Below are positions 9,333-18,490 of a stretch of 64,000 nucleotides of DNA, piece after piece. The stretch covers positions 1-64,000 of the forward strand of contig PNKE01000026.1 of NCBI GenBank assembly GCA_013822245.1, written 5' to 3'. The notes beneath the pieces are model-generated. The model was not told the DNA's origin and searched no databases. It worked only from the letters and a program-made list of their open reading frames with translations. Numbering within the stretch: the first letter of the stretch is position 1; each line of letters opens with the position of its first letter. A program made the translations under genes and the position numbers. Origin of the DNA: Candidatus Solibacter sp. GTDB lineage: Bacteria > Acidobacteriota > Terriglobia > Bryobacterales > Bryobacteraceae.

Positions 9333-10120
9333 CTCACTCCTCTTCGCGTCGGGCCGAAGGATCAGCCCCGCTAGGATGAGGTTAGGAATTCACGCATTGG
9401 TGGCGCGTCAAAATTGGCCTGACTCGCGTAAAGAATGTGCAAAGATTCCAGGTCTCAGGGGTGCGCAAGCTCACTGGTGTCCGGCTAACGCTTCGGAGCC
9501 GGTCGATAACCCCTGTGGTGGCATAGGGTTGGGTGGCCTATCTGGATTTTTCGACATGAACTTCTGCTGGCCGATTCAGGGCTCCGCCGGCGCCTCCACT
9601 CCCCTCGCTGACAATGGGGCATGTTTGCTGGCCGTACGCTTACAGTTGAACACCGGCGACGCCCATGCAGTGAGCCGGTCGCAATTGAGCTTGGCGAGTG
9701 CGAAGTCAATCGCTTCGGTTTCCAGATGAATGCCTTGCGCCGTCAGCAGGTCAGACAATTCCGCCCTGTCCGAGGCCCGGTGAAGATCTAGCCGGCGACC
9801 TGAAGCCACGCATAGTTCCACATCGGCGGAGGTCGGAAGGATCGGTGGCGGTCCATTATCCTGATTAGTTGTGGCCGTTTCGCGGAACCCCCATGTCATC
9901 GAGGCGGTAACACAACTTGAACGTGTCGCGTCCGTTGCTGAGATGTGCAGGCCCATCCGGCTGACCCTTGCTGACGACGCAGCGGAGACCGGATCGAGGA
10001 GCACGTGGGCCCGATGCGTGGTTATTGAAATCCGCGGCAAGGTTTGCTTGGAAGGCCATCGAATACGGCTCAGTGCTGGCCGCTCGCGCCCCGTGTCGCG
10101 AGAGAGCGCCCGGTTCAGAG
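9333..10120. other. Long intergenic stretch with decayed sequence; kdp promoter expected at its left end
   Basis: About 790 bases of lower GC between the kdp operon and the next gene, both on the minus strand. The kdp promoter must lie in roughly 9340-9460, but no confident -35/-10 pair or KdpE site was recognised. A minus-strand open frame (9576-10124, 182 aa) reads like non-coding sequence, except that its second half contains VELCVASGRRLDLHRASDRA. This faintly resembles the C-terminal part of IS66 accessory proteins, so an old insertion-sequence remnant is possible. No terminal inverted repeats were found. Confidence 0.35.
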
Positions 10121-10948
10121 TCATGCGAAGTTATCGCGGGCTTGCCATGCCTTGCGTTTCTGGAACAGCAGGCCGGACCAGGTTGCGTCGATGGAGCAGA
10201 TTTTGTAGTCGACCCAGCCGAGGTCGATGGCGGACTGGCGGATCATGTTCTGGGTGAGGCCGGTGAACTGTGAGGACGCCTGTTTGGGCCAGGCGATCCA
10301 GACCGGCGAGGGTGCGGCCTTGCGGAGGATGGCGGCGACCGAGTTCTGGAATTCGGCCGGGTCGCGGGCGAACCAAACGAACAGGTCGCCCTTGGCGGGC
10401 GGGGCGAGGATTTCGGCGCCCTTGGGCATGGGTTCGAGCAGGGATTCGGCGTGGCGGGGGGCGTCGATGAGGACCACGGCCATGCCGGGCTTGACGCCGA
10501 GTTTGTCCACCAGCGCGCGGCCGGGCTTTGAAATGGGCATCTCCGGCGGCACGACGGGCTGCGCGGGCGCGGTGCGGATGGCGTGAGCGATGGCGGCGGC
10601 GGCCGAGTCCCAGTCGCAGTAGACGGCGTCGGGCAGCAGGGCGCGGACCTTTTCGATCTTCTCCGGCAGGCCGCCGGCGAAGACGAGCGCGATGAAACGG
10701 GTGGTCTTGCGGCGGCGCAGCGCGTGGCCGTAGTGAAGCCCGTGCGACGGCAGGCGGTCGAGGTCGATGACGATGGCCGCGGGCGGCGCGGCGTCAATGG
10801 AGCGGAACAGCGGAGTCGAGGCGAGCGGTTCGTACTGGACGCGGAAGCCGAGCGACGCGAGCAGATCAACCCGGCCCGCGGCATCGGCCGGGTGCTGGTG
10901 GATCAGCCGGACGAGGGGCAGCGGCCTTTTTAGCGGTTTTCTTTCCAT
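10121..10948 (-). CDS. Degenerate receiver domain fused to a DUF3052-like domain
   Basis: A 275-aa cytosolic protein. Residues 10-125 resemble a response-regulator receiver fold, with IVIDLDRLPSHG at the phospho-acceptor strand. The usual lysine-proline motif is replaced by AVYCDWDS, so phosphorylation is doubtful. Residues 140-275 match what is known of DUF3052 proteins: LGVKPGMAVVLIDAP, WIAWPKQASSQFTGLT, then LGWVDYKICSIDATWSGLLF. The molecular role of DUF3052 is not established. Its start overlaps the 3' end of the next upstream minus-strand gene by 19 bases, indicating a shared transcript. Confidence 0.7.
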   Translation of the reverse strand: MERKPLKRPLPLVRLIHQHPADAAGRVDLLASLGFRVQYEPLASTPLFRSIDAAPPAAIVIDLDRLPSHGLHYGHALRRRKTTRFIALVFAGGLPEKIEKVRALLPDAVYCDWDSAAAAIAHAIRTAPAQPVVPPEMPISKPGRALVDKLGVKPGMAVVLIDAPRHAESLLEPMPKGAEILAPPAKGDLFVWFARDPAEFQNSVAAILRKAAPSPVWIAWPKQASSQFTGLTQNMIRQSAIDLGWVDYKICSIDATWSGLLFQKRKAWQARDNFA

Positions 10949-12963
10949 TCGGGGAGCGAGACCGTGGTGCGGTAGTTGGATTCGTTGTAGTCGGGGTTGC
11001 GGCGCGGGGCGTAGATTTTGTTGCCCTTGAACGGGGTGTCCTGGGTGTAGATCCAGATGCGCTGCTGGTCCCAGAGGATGATTTCGTCGCGGGCGTCGCC
11101 GGTGAGGTCGGCGGTCATCGAGGCGAGGTCGGGGTGGCCGTCGTCGGGGAACATGACGACGCGGCGGAACTCGCCGTCGATCATGCCGCCTTCCCTGGAG
11201 TTGCCGGAGAGCAGCGAGAATTCGATGCCGTCGCCGCGCCAGTTCACCGGCAGCAGCGGGCTGCCGGAGTGGATCGGTTCGGCCTGCTTGAGGATGTTGC
11301 CCTGGGCGTCGAACAGGGTGAGGATGCCGGGGTTGCGCCAGTAGTTGATGGTGAGCAACTGGAGGCCGGGGATGCCGGCGCGGAACTTGGCGATGGCCGG
11401 GCTTTGGGCGTGGCCGATGCGGAGGTGCTTGACGATGCGGCCTTCGTGGTCAAAGAGGATGAAACCTTCGTCGCTGCCGCAGGCGTAGGCCATGGGCTGG
11501 GCGTTGGGGTCGCCGGAGAAGTTGCCGATGGCGATGCCGTCGGCGTGGTCGCGGAGTTCCTGATCGCGGGACCAGAGTTTGCGGCCGTCATGGGACCAGA
11601 GGGTGTAGCCCATGACAAACTCCTGCCTGCCGTCGCCGTTCATGTCGTAGGCGTAGGGGAAGTGGCCGGTCTGGCCCTCGCCCTTCCAGAGGAGCTTCAG
11701 GTTGCGGTCGTAGACCCAGAAGTAGCGGTAACGGTCCTTGACAAGGATTTCGGAGGCGGTCTTCGAGCCGGAGAGGTTGAGCAGGGCGATGGAGTCGCCG
11801 GAATTGAGTTCGTAGGGGCGCTCCTTGAGGCCGGCGGCCATGGGCGGCATGAAGGCGGAGTTTTTGACCTTGCCGGTCTTGCCGTCGAGGATCTGGAGCT
11901 TGAAGTCGCGGACGAGGATGACTTCGGCGGCGCCGTCGCCATCGAGGTCCTGGATCTGGAACGGCATGTCGTTGGTGAGCAGGCCGTTGCGGGGATCGGG
12001 CTTGCCGAGCTGCCAGAGGATTTTGCCGTCGAGGTTCATGGCGGTCAGACAGCTCAGATGGGAGAAGGCGTCGCCGCGGACACGGGGGATATTCTGGCCG
12101 ATGAGGATGTCGAGGCGGCCGTCGCCGTCGAGGTCGCCGAGGCGGATGTTGCGGCCGGCGCCGAAGCCGGGGGTATTGATCTTCTTCCAGACGACGGGTT
12201 TGGGATTGGCGGCGCGGAGGCGGGCCTCCTCGGAGGCGCGGGCGGCGATGCGGGATTGGATGGATGCGATTTCGGAGCCGGCGGCGGTGACGGCGAAGTC
12301 CTGGAAGCGGGCGGGGAAGGTGGCCGAGACGCCGGCCTTGCCCTTGGGGATTTCGTTGTCAGAGGCTTCGAGGATGAGTTTGCCGTCGATGTAGGCGCGG
12401 ATGCGGGGGCCGTCGTTGACCACCTTGAGGTGGTAGTAGCGGGTGGTGTCGTAGGCGAATTCGGCGGAGGCGAGTTCGCGCCAGGCCATGCGGCGGAATT
12501 CGGTTTCAAGGGGCAGGCGGAGGCGGAGGATGGCGCGTTTTCCATCGGCGAGGGCGAACTGATAGAAGTGGCGGTTGGTGTGGTAGCGGAAGGCGAGTCC
12601 GGCGGGGTAGCGGACTGAGAGGGGCTTCATGCGGACTTCGGCGGTATAGTTGGACCACTCCTCGTCGCCGGTGATCATGAGGGCGGTGAACCATTCGGGC
12701 CAGTCGGACATGAGGTGCTGTTCGAGGTAGGGTTTGCCGTCCTCGTCGCTGACGACCCAGGCGTCCTGATGGTTGATGGGGTTGGCCCAAGGTCCGAGCG
12801 GGACGCCGCGGTGGGGCAGGTAATGGTACTCCTGGATGGCGGCGTTCAACTGGCCGACGGGGGTGGAGAGCCAGCCGGCGGGGTAACGGGAGAAGTCTTC
12901 ACGGAACAGGTCGCCGGCCGGTGCGGCCGAGGCGAGCAGGAGGAGGGCGCAGAGGGTTCTCAT
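10930..12963 (-). CDS. Exported protein with laminin-G-like domain and FG-GAP/VCBS-type repeats
   Basis: A 677-aa protein with signal peptide MRTLCALLLLASAAPAG. Residues 20-225 look like a concanavalin/LamG-type jelly roll (YHLKVVNDGPRIRAYIDGKL is the typical domain signature seen in DUF1080-like proteins). The remainder is a beta-propeller-like region with calcium-loop motifs such as LGDLDGDGRLDILIG, IQDLDGDGAAEVILV and DMNGDGRQEFVMG. Similar architectures occur in rhamnogalacturonan-lyase-like and other exported carbohydrate-active proteins of Acidobacteriota and Planctomycetes. No catalytic residues could be assigned, so binding or lyase activity toward a polysaccharide remains open. Confidence 0.7.
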   Translation of the reverse strand: MRTLCALLLLASAAPAGDLFREDFSRYPAGWLSTPVGQLNAAIQEYHYLPHRGVPLGPWANPINHQDAWVVSDEDGKPYLEQHLMSDWPEWFTALMITGDEEWSNYTAEVRMKPLSVRYPAGLAFRYHTNRHFYQFALADGKRAILRLRLPLETEFRRMAWRELASAEFAYDTTRYYHLKVVNDGPRIRAYIDGKLILEASDNEIPKGKAGVSATFPARFQDFAVTAAGSEIASIQSRIAARASEEARLRAANPKPVVWKKINTPGFGAGRNIRLGDLDGDGRLDILIGQNIPRVRGDAFSHLSCLTAMNLDGKILWQLGKPDPRNGLLTNDMPFQIQDLDGDGAAEVILVRDFKLQILDGKTGKVKNSAFMPPMAAGLKERPYELNSGDSIALLNLSGSKTASEILVKDRYRYFWVYDRNLKLLWKGEGQTGHFPYAYDMNGDGRQEFVMGYTLWSHDGRKLWSRDQELRDHADGIAIGNFSGDPNAQPMAYACGSDEGFILFDHEGRIVKHLRIGHAQSPAIAKFRAGIPGLQLLTINYWRNPGILTLFDAQGNILKQAEPIHSGSPLLPVNWRGDGIEFSLLSGNSREGGMIDGEFRRVVMFPDDGHPDLASMTADLTGDARDEIILWDQQRIWIYTQDTPFKGNKIYAPRRNPDYNESNYRTTVSLPEWKENR

Positions 12964-13031
12964 AGGCTTCCGGTGAAGCCCAGTATTTCACCTTGCGCCG
13001 CGGATGAAAAGGCGGGCGGCCGTGGGGCCGG

Positions 13032-14003
13032 TTACTCCAGCGAGGCCGCGGCGGCCGGGGCCGGGATGGGCACGAAGAAGACCTTCATGCTGGCGGCGTC
13101 CAGGACCTGCGCGGGCCGCTCGCCGGCAGCGCCGGAGGCCAGCAGGAAGACGGGTCCGGACCGTTCAAGGCCGGTGGGGCTGAACTCCAGTTCGATGGCG
13201 GCTTCGACGGCCGAGGACCGCAGCCCGAGGGCGATCAACCGCCGTGTGTCGCCGCAGGCGATCAGCAGCGTCTGGCCGCGGTTGGCAAGGCCGATGCCGA
13301 CGGGATCCGAGACGCCGTGCGACGAAGTGGCGACGGTGGCTACCGAAACCTCGGAGTCCCAGTTATCGACGCGGATGACCTCGTTGCGCCCGCGGTCGGC
13401 GGCGTAAAGAACATTGTCCTGAATGGCAATGGCTCCGGCGCGGGCAAGCGTCAGCAGCATGCGGGGGGATTCGCCGGCCTTGAGGATGTAGAGAATGCCA
13501 TGATCGCCGGAATCGAAAGCGGCGAAGGCCGTCCTGCCGCCGGAGGCGACGGCGAGGGCGGCCAGGCTGCCGTCGATGGCGGATAGATCGACTTCGCCGG
13601 AGATTTCCGGCGCGTCCTGTATGCCGGACCACAGCCGCAGGCGGGATTGTCCGGGCAGATGCACCGCCAGGGCCTGGGCGTCCTGGCTCCACGCGGCGCG
13701 GCCGGGGGCCGGCCCCTCATCGCCCAACGAAATCCAGACCGGCTGAGCGGAATCAAGCTGGCGGACGGCGTGAATCGATGAACCCCTGGTGATCAGTGCC
13801 GTCCTGCCATCGGGCGCGGCGAGGGCGGAATCGGCTTCGCGGACGGCCGATTCTCCGGCGTATGCCGAGCCGGGCACGCCGACAATCAGGCGAACGGCCC
13901 TGGTTTGTGAATCGATCAGGATGCCGGAATTGGGTCCGGCCATCGGGTCCGCGGGCGCGGCGATTGCCGCCAGCGCGAATAAGGCAACCAACAGCTTGCT
14001 CAC
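13032..14003 (-). CDS. Exported beta-propeller-like protein of unknown function
   Basis: A 323-aa protein with a cleavable signal (MSKLLVALFALAAIAAPAD). The body repeats short blade-like units (e.g. GRTALITRGSSIHAVRQ, GIGLANRGQTLLIACGD, DNVLYAADRGRNEVIRVDNW), suggesting a WD40/NHL-like propeller of five or six blades. No enzymatic motif is visible. It stands alone with its own upstream space of about 100 bases. It may be a surface or periplasmic binding protein, but no ligand can be inferred. Confidence 0.55.
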   Translation of the reverse strand: MSKLLVALFALAAIAAPADPMAGPNSGILIDSQTRAVRLIVGVPGSAYAGESAVREADSALAAPDGRTALITRGSSIHAVRQLDSAQPVWISLGDEGPAPGRAAWSQDAQALAVHLPGQSRLRLWSGIQDAPEISGEVDLSAIDGSLAALAVASGGRTAFAAFDSGDHGILYILKAGESPRMLLTLARAGAIAIQDNVLYAADRGRNEVIRVDNWDSEVSVATVATSSHGVSDPVGIGLANRGQTLLIACGDTRRLIALGLRSSAVEAAIELEFSPTGLERSGPVFLLASGAAGERPAQVLDAASMKVFFVPIPAPAAAASLE

Positions 14004-14104
14004 TTGGCCCTCCGTGCTCTTCGATTAGCCTTGTTTATACCATGGATTCGCCGCGATGGCACGGGGTTGCGCATCGCCGCTTCCACGTGCAGTCATGGGC
14101 GGAT

Positions 14105-15244
14105 TCATGGCTGGCCGCCGGACTCCATTCTGGCCTCCGGAGGCCGAGTCTGACGGATATCGACGATGTCTGAACCGCGGTAGATGCTGAGGTAGAGCGC
14201 GAAGAAAGTAATCAGAAGCAGGCCCACCCCAACGGAAAACATAATCAGCCGCAGTACGCCGCGCGTGGCGGCGAACGCCTCCTTGGTGTCCTGGGCCAGC
14301 AGGACGGTCCAGTTCAGGTTCGGATAGGAGGCGGCAAGATTCGGCGATGCGAAGGCGACCAACGCCGTCGACCCGCTTTGGAGCCTTGCGATGACGAAAC
14401 CGCGGCGCCTGCCAGCCTCCGATGCGAGGGTTTCGCTCACCGCCGCGTGCTCCTCGGAGTTCAGGTTCGCAGCCAGATCGATGTTCGGGCCGGTGATAAT
14501 GATGCCGTCCGGCTTCACCAGCAGCGCGCGCATTGTGCGGCCCTGTTCGGTGCGGCGAAGGATGGGGAAGATCGTTGAAACCTCGACAAGCGCGTCGAGA
14601 GCGCCGATGAAGGTATTGGTATCGGGATCCATCACCGGGACGCCGAGGCCGATGTAGTTGGATTTGGTGACATCGTCGTAAAGGACGTCGGTGATGTGGA
14701 CGGCGCCGCGGCCGTTGGCGAAGATGCTGTTCCAGAAATCCTCGTCGCCCTGGAAGTAGTCGAGCGTTTTGTGCGTGGCGGCGATGGTGGAGCCATGTGA
14801 GTCGGTGAGGGTGAAGCGGAGGAACCGGCGGTCGATGTCCCTGAAGCGCGAGATCGCGCGGGAGGCCGGGTTGCCGAGCATCTGGCGGATGAACTCATCG
14901 GATGCCGGACTGTTCCAGATGTTCTCCCTGGCCAGGATGCGCGTCCTGATGGCCTCCTCGCCCAGTCCCTGGACGGCGCGGTTGGCATCCTTGACGGCGT
15001 CGATGACGATCGGGCTGGCGGCGAGGGCGCCGACAGAGATGACACGGTTATTGATAAACGCCTCGATTTCGCTGGATGCGGTCGTGGCGATCGTTTGGAA
15101 GTGGGTCCCCACGGTGGACTCCAGGGCCGTTTCGGCCTTCTGGATCGTGTAGAGACCGATGATGCAATAGGGGACAAGCGCAATGAGGAGTCCGACGAAA
15201 AGCTTGGCCGTGGGGATCTTGAGGTACGAATGTTGAGACGCCAT
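14105..15244 (-). CDS. Membrane protein with extracytoplasmic dCache-type sensor and no output domain
   Basis: A 379-aa protein: one N-terminal helix (LFVGLLIALVPYCIIGLYTI), an approximately 280-residue periplasmic region, then a second helix (LIMFSVGVGLLLITFFALYL) and only about 28 cytoplasmic residues. The periplasmic part reads like a double Cache domain: long helix with SSEIEAFINNRVISVGALAA, then FRDIDRRFLRFTLTDSHGSTIA and YIGLGVPVMDPDTNTFIGAL. Cache domains normally feed a kinase, cyclase or methyl-acceptor module, which is absent here. The cytoplasmic tail ends cleanly in ESGGQP before the stop, so an intact short version is more likely than a frameshift. Confidence 0.65.
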   Translation of the reverse strand: MASQHSYLKIPTAKLFVGLLIALVPYCIIGLYTIQKAETALESTVGTHFQTIATTASSEIEAFINNRVISVGALAASPIVIDAVKDANRAVQGLGEEAIRTRILARENIWNSPASDEFIRQMLGNPASRAISRFRDIDRRFLRFTLTDSHGSTIAATHKTLDYFQGDEDFWNSIFANGRGAVHITDVLYDDVTKSNYIGLGVPVMDPDTNTFIGALDALVEVSTIFPILRRTEQGRTMRALLVKPDGIIITGPNIDLAANLNSEEHAAVSETLASEAGRRRGFVIARLQSGSTALVAFASPNLAASYPNLNWTVLLAQDTKEAFAATRGVLRLIMFSVGVGLLLITFFALYLSIYRGSDIVDIRQTRPPEARMESGGQP

Positions 15245-15428
15245 GCCTGAGGCCTCCTGAACTCATCAACACAACCAGATTCCAGCCGGCCGTCTGAAGC
15301 GCTCCGTTCCCCGGATCGCCGGGCCGGTGCGGCCGGAAAATCCAAGGCCGATCAGCTCGGCCCGCCACCAATATAATCCCGATGCGGGCCGGACAAAAGG
15401 AGAATCCGGCCGCATTAACAGGATTGAA

Positions 15429-16823
15429 TCAACGGCCCTCGGGCCTGGCGTTTTCAGGCAGAAGCGAGCGGTAGGATCTGCCGGCCAGCGCCTTGGAGAA
15501 ATCGGCCTTGACCTGTTGCAGCAAGCTGGCGTTCCCGAACAGTTCCACTGCCGACAGGGCCATGGCCTTGGCGGCGACGACCATTCCCTTGCGCGCGGCG
15601 CTGGTTCCGGCGCAGGCGGTGGACTGCCAGGTGTGAAACGGCACTCCGGGGAAGAAGGTGGCGGCATAAAGATGGGCGGTTGGCGCGCTCCAACTGACGT
15701 CGCCGACATCGGTGGATGCGGAGAGCAGGGCGGTGCGTGGCGGCAGGACGGAGGCGGCCTCTTCCAGGGGACGGGGCGCATCAAGGCTTGTCTGGAGCTT
15801 CAAACCAAAGGCGCGTTCAGGTTCGTCGTAGGTCACGCCACCGGCTGCGCGCAGGCTGCGGTCGGTAAGCGAGACAAGCGACGGCACGGGCACAATGTTG
15901 GCGTAGCTCGAAGTGACGCGGATGGAGACCTGCGTTTCGGTGGCGATGGCGGCGCCGTCGGCGCACTTCTTGACGCGCTCCCAGATGGATTCGAGAGTCT
16001 TCAAGTCGGTGTGACGGGCGATGAGACTGATCTCGGCGAGGTCGGGGACGATGTTGGCCGCAGCGCCGCCCTTGCTGACGACGTAATGGATGCGCGTCTC
16101 CTGGGGGACGTGTTCGCGCAGCAGATTAATGGCGTGGAGCGTGAGTTCGGCGGCGTCGAGCGCGGAACGTCCGGCGTCGGGCGAGGCGGCGGCATGGGCC
16201 GGGCGGCCGGTAAAGGTGAAGCGGGCGGAGATGTTGGCGAGCCAGGGATTGTTGTCGGCGGCGTTGAAGTCAGCCGGGTGCCAGGCGATGACGGTATCGG
16301 CATCGCGGAACAGTCCGGCGCGGATCATGAAGATCTTGCCGCCGCCGCCCTCCTCGGCGGGGGTGCCGTAGAAACGGATGGTCCCTTTCAGTCCGCGGGC
16401 CTGCATCTCCTCCTTGACGGCAACCGCGGCCAGCGCCGAAGCGGCGCCGAAGAGATTGTGGCCGCAGCCGTGGCCGGGCGCGCCGGCGATGCGGGGCGAG
16501 CGCTCGGGCGCGTCGTTCTGGGACAGGCCGGGCAGGGCGTCGTATTCGCCCAGAATGGCGATGACCGGTTTGCCCTGACCCCATTCGGCGGTGAAGGCGG
16601 TGGGCATGCCGGCCACGCCCTCGGTGACCCTGAAGCCCGATGCGCGCAGTTCGCCGGCCAGCAGCGCGGCGCTTTTCGATTCAGCGAATCCGAGTTCGGG
16701 ATTCTCCCAGATCTGGCGCGAGACCCGGCCGAAACGTTCAGCGTGGACGTCGACGCGCGCCACCGTCCCGTCGGCGGCCGCGGCCGCAATTCCGGCGAGT
16801 AGAAAAACAGAGAGTATCTTCAA
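15429..16823 (-). CDS. Exported M20-family amidohydrolase (AbgB/hippurate-hydrolase-like)
   Basis: A zinc-dependent M20 peptidase/amidohydrolase of about 464 aa. Metal-ligand and fold motifs are visible: IAILGEYDALPG, GHGCGHNLFGAASALAAV, YGTPAEEGGGGKIFMI, VIAWHPADFN, and the late AHLYAATFFPGVPFHTWQ. The order resembles the p-aminobenzoyl-glutamate hydrolase B branch. TTG 16823 is chosen because it follows a run of G (Shine-Dalgarno-like) and begins a clean signal peptide (KILSVFLLAGIAAAAAD). The open frame extends 35 residues further upstream without such features. Substrate is probably an N-acyl or aryl-amide amino acid in the periplasm. Confidence 0.8.
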   Translation of the reverse strand: MKILSVFLLAGIAAAAADGTVARVDVHAERFGRVSRQIWENPELGFAESKSAALLAGELRASGFRVTEGVAGMPTAFTAEWGQGKPVIAILGEYDALPGLSQNDAPERSPRIAGAPGHGCGHNLFGAASALAAVAVKEEMQARGLKGTIRFYGTPAEEGGGGKIFMIRAGLFRDADTVIAWHPADFNAADNNPWLANISARFTFTGRPAHAAASPDAGRSALDAAELTLHAINLLREHVPQETRIHYVVSKGGAAANIVPDLAEISLIARHTDLKTLESIWERVKKCADGAAIATETQVSIRVTSSYANIVPVPSLVSLTDRSLRAAGGVTYDEPERAFGLKLQTSLDAPRPLEEAASVLPPRTALLSASTDVGDVSWSAPTAHLYAATFFPGVPFHTWQSTACAGTSAARKGMVVAAKAMALSAVELFGNASLLQQVKADFSKALAGRSYRSLLPENARPEGR

Positions 16824-16957
16824 CGGTCCCCCCCATGCTGCGTGAATGTGGGGCAATGAATCCGCCCCAGTCGGTTGAATAGCGGTGGCGGCAGGAGGCC
16901 CGTCCAGGCTATTCTCGGATTTCACCATTGTACTGTAGGCCGATTCCCTGACTTGAC

Positions 16958-18490
16958 ATGCCCCGCTACGCCGCCCTCGACATTGGCAGCAACTCGGTCC
17001 GCTACATGGTGGCCGATGTGCCGGAGCCAGGCCGTCTGGTCACTGTGGCTGAAGGCCGTCAGGTGACACGGTTGGGCGAGAGCGTCTTCCGCACCGGCAG
17101 CGTGAGCGCGGAGGCGATCGCAAGCGTTTCCGGCGTGCTGGCGCGGATGGCGGCTGAATGGCGGCAGACGGAACCGCTGGCCGTTCGGGCCGTGGCGACG
17201 GCCGCCATTCGCGACGCCGCCAATGGAGACGAGTTCATTGAAGCCGCCTCGCGCGCCGCGGGCGTCCAGATCGAGACGATTTCGGGCCAGGAGGAGGCGC
17301 GCCTGATCCATCTCGGCGTCGAGGCCCGCTGGCCCCATCCCGGCGAGCGCATCCTGTTGATCGATATCGGCGGCGGCAGCGCCGAAGTGATCGAGGCCTC
17401 GGGCGGCGTGATGCGCACCGCGTTCTCGAGGCCGTTGGGCGCGGTCAGACTGCAATCGGTGTTTCTCCAGAGCGATCCGCCATCGAGGGAGGAACTCACG
17501 CGCCTGGACGAGTTCATCGTGGAAAAGCTCGCGGCGCCGGCGCGGCGCATCGAGCGAGGCGGCTTCGCGCGGGCCATCGGAACATCGGCCGCCGCGTCGT
17601 CTATCGTCTGCGCCGCCAACCGGATTCCGCGCACACGCCGCCAGGAGGCCGACCGGCGGCAGGCGGCGCAGTCGCAGGTCAGACGGCTGTATCAGAGGCT
17701 CTCGGCGATGACGCTGGACGAGCGCCGGAGCATCACGGGTATCGGGCCGCGGCGCGCTGAAATCATCGTGCCGGGCGTGGCGGTGCTGTTGCGCGCCATG
17801 GAGACCTTTGATGTTCAAGCGTTAGCCTACTGCACGGCTGGGGTGAGGGACGGCGTCATTCGCGATCTTGCCGAGCGCGGCGTCGGCCGCGAACGCGCAA
17901 GACTGAACCGGGAAAACCGGGCTTTGGTGGAACAGTTTGCCCGGCGGTTCGGCGTCGAGATCCGCCACGCGCGCAAAGTGGCCTGTTTCGCACGCGAGCT
18001 CTTCGAGATGCTGCGCGAACTCCATCAATTGCCTCTCGAGACGGGCCGGTTGCTGGAGGCCGCCGCCTACCTGCGCGATGCCGGGCACCTGATCAGCGAT
18101 TCGAGCCATCACCGGCACTCGCAGTACATCGTCCAGAACTCGGACCTGGCCGGGTTCACGGCCCTGGAACGCACCCTGGTCGCGCTGCTGTGCCGCTACC
18201 ACCGGAAATCGATGCCGGGGGCGCGCCATGCCGAATTCCAGGCGCTGGCGCAAGGCGATAAGAAGACGGTGCTGTATCTTGCGCCGCTACTCAGGCTGGC
18301 CGACGCGCTGGACCGCAGCCGTGATCAGCGCGTAGAGTCGTTAACAGGAGGGATTCGCAACGGCCAGCTGGTGCTCACCCTTCGATCGGAAAAGGACACC
18401 GGCCTGGAGCGCTGGGCCGTCGAGAGCGCGGTGCAGGACTTCGCCCAGGTCTATGGCAAGCGGCTGGTCGTGAATCAGGAGACGCCTTGA
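16958..18490 (+). CDS. ppx: Exopolyphosphatase / guanosine pentaphosphate phosphatase with HD domain
   Basis: A 510-aa cytosolic Ppx/GppA protein. The N-terminal ASKHA fold shows ALDIGSNSVRYMVAD, QEEARLIHLG (catalytic Glu) and LIDIGGGSAEVIEASGG. The C-terminal 200 residues form an HD-type helical domain (AAYLRDAGHLISDSSHHRHS, LLCRYHRKSMPGARHAEF). It cleaves terminal phosphate from polyphosphate and/or pppGpp. The stop TGA overlaps the TTG start of a CHAD half-domain gene. CHAD domains associate with polyphosphate granules, which favours the polyphosphatase role. Confidence 0.9.
   Translation: MPRYAALDIGSNSVRYMVADVPEPGRLVTVAEGRQVTRLGESVFRTGSVSAEAIASVSGVLARMAAEWRQTEPLAVRAVATAAIRDAANGDEFIEAASRAAGVQIETISGQEEARLIHLGVEARWPHPGERILLIDIGGGSAEVIEASGGVMRTAFSRPLGAVRLQSVFLQSDPPSREELTRLDEFIVEKLAAPARRIERGGFARAIGTSAAASSIVCAANRIPRTRRQEADRRQAAQSQVRRLYQRLSAMTLDERRSITGIGPRRAEIIVPGVAVLLRAMETFDVQALAYCTAGVRDGVIRDLAERGVGRERARLNRENRALVEQFARRFGVEIRHARKVACFARELFEMLRELHQLPLETGRLLEAAAYLRDAGHLISDSSHHRHSQYIVQNSDLAGFTALERTLVALLCRYHRKSMPGARHAEFQALAQGDKKTVLYLAPLLRLADALDRSRDQRVESLTGGIRNGQLVLTLRSEKDTGLERWAVESAVQDFAQVYGKRLVVNQETP

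Noticed and set aside
9340-9460. KdpE binding site or sigma-54 promoter for kdp
   Set aside because: A TTGACG and a CTGGAATCTTTGCA-like element are present, but the spacings do not match sigma-70 with a good -10, nor the GG-N10-GC spacing of sigma-54, so no call is made.
9576-10124. 182-codon minus-strand frame as a real gene
   Set aside because: The first half reads as non-coding, there is no convincing ribosome binding site, and only a faint similarity to an insertion-sequence protein exists in the second half.
11134-12618. Plus-strand open frame of 494 codons opposite the FG-GAP protein
   Set aside because: It is rich in Val/Gly/Ala/Glu with no domain pattern, and mirrors the third-position GC of the minus-strand gene, which has a signal peptide and calcium-loop repeats.
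15327-16802. Plus-strand open frame of 491 codons opposite the M20 amidohydrolase
   Set aside because: It is a Gly-rich antisense shadow; the minus strand carries clear M20 metal-binding motifs.
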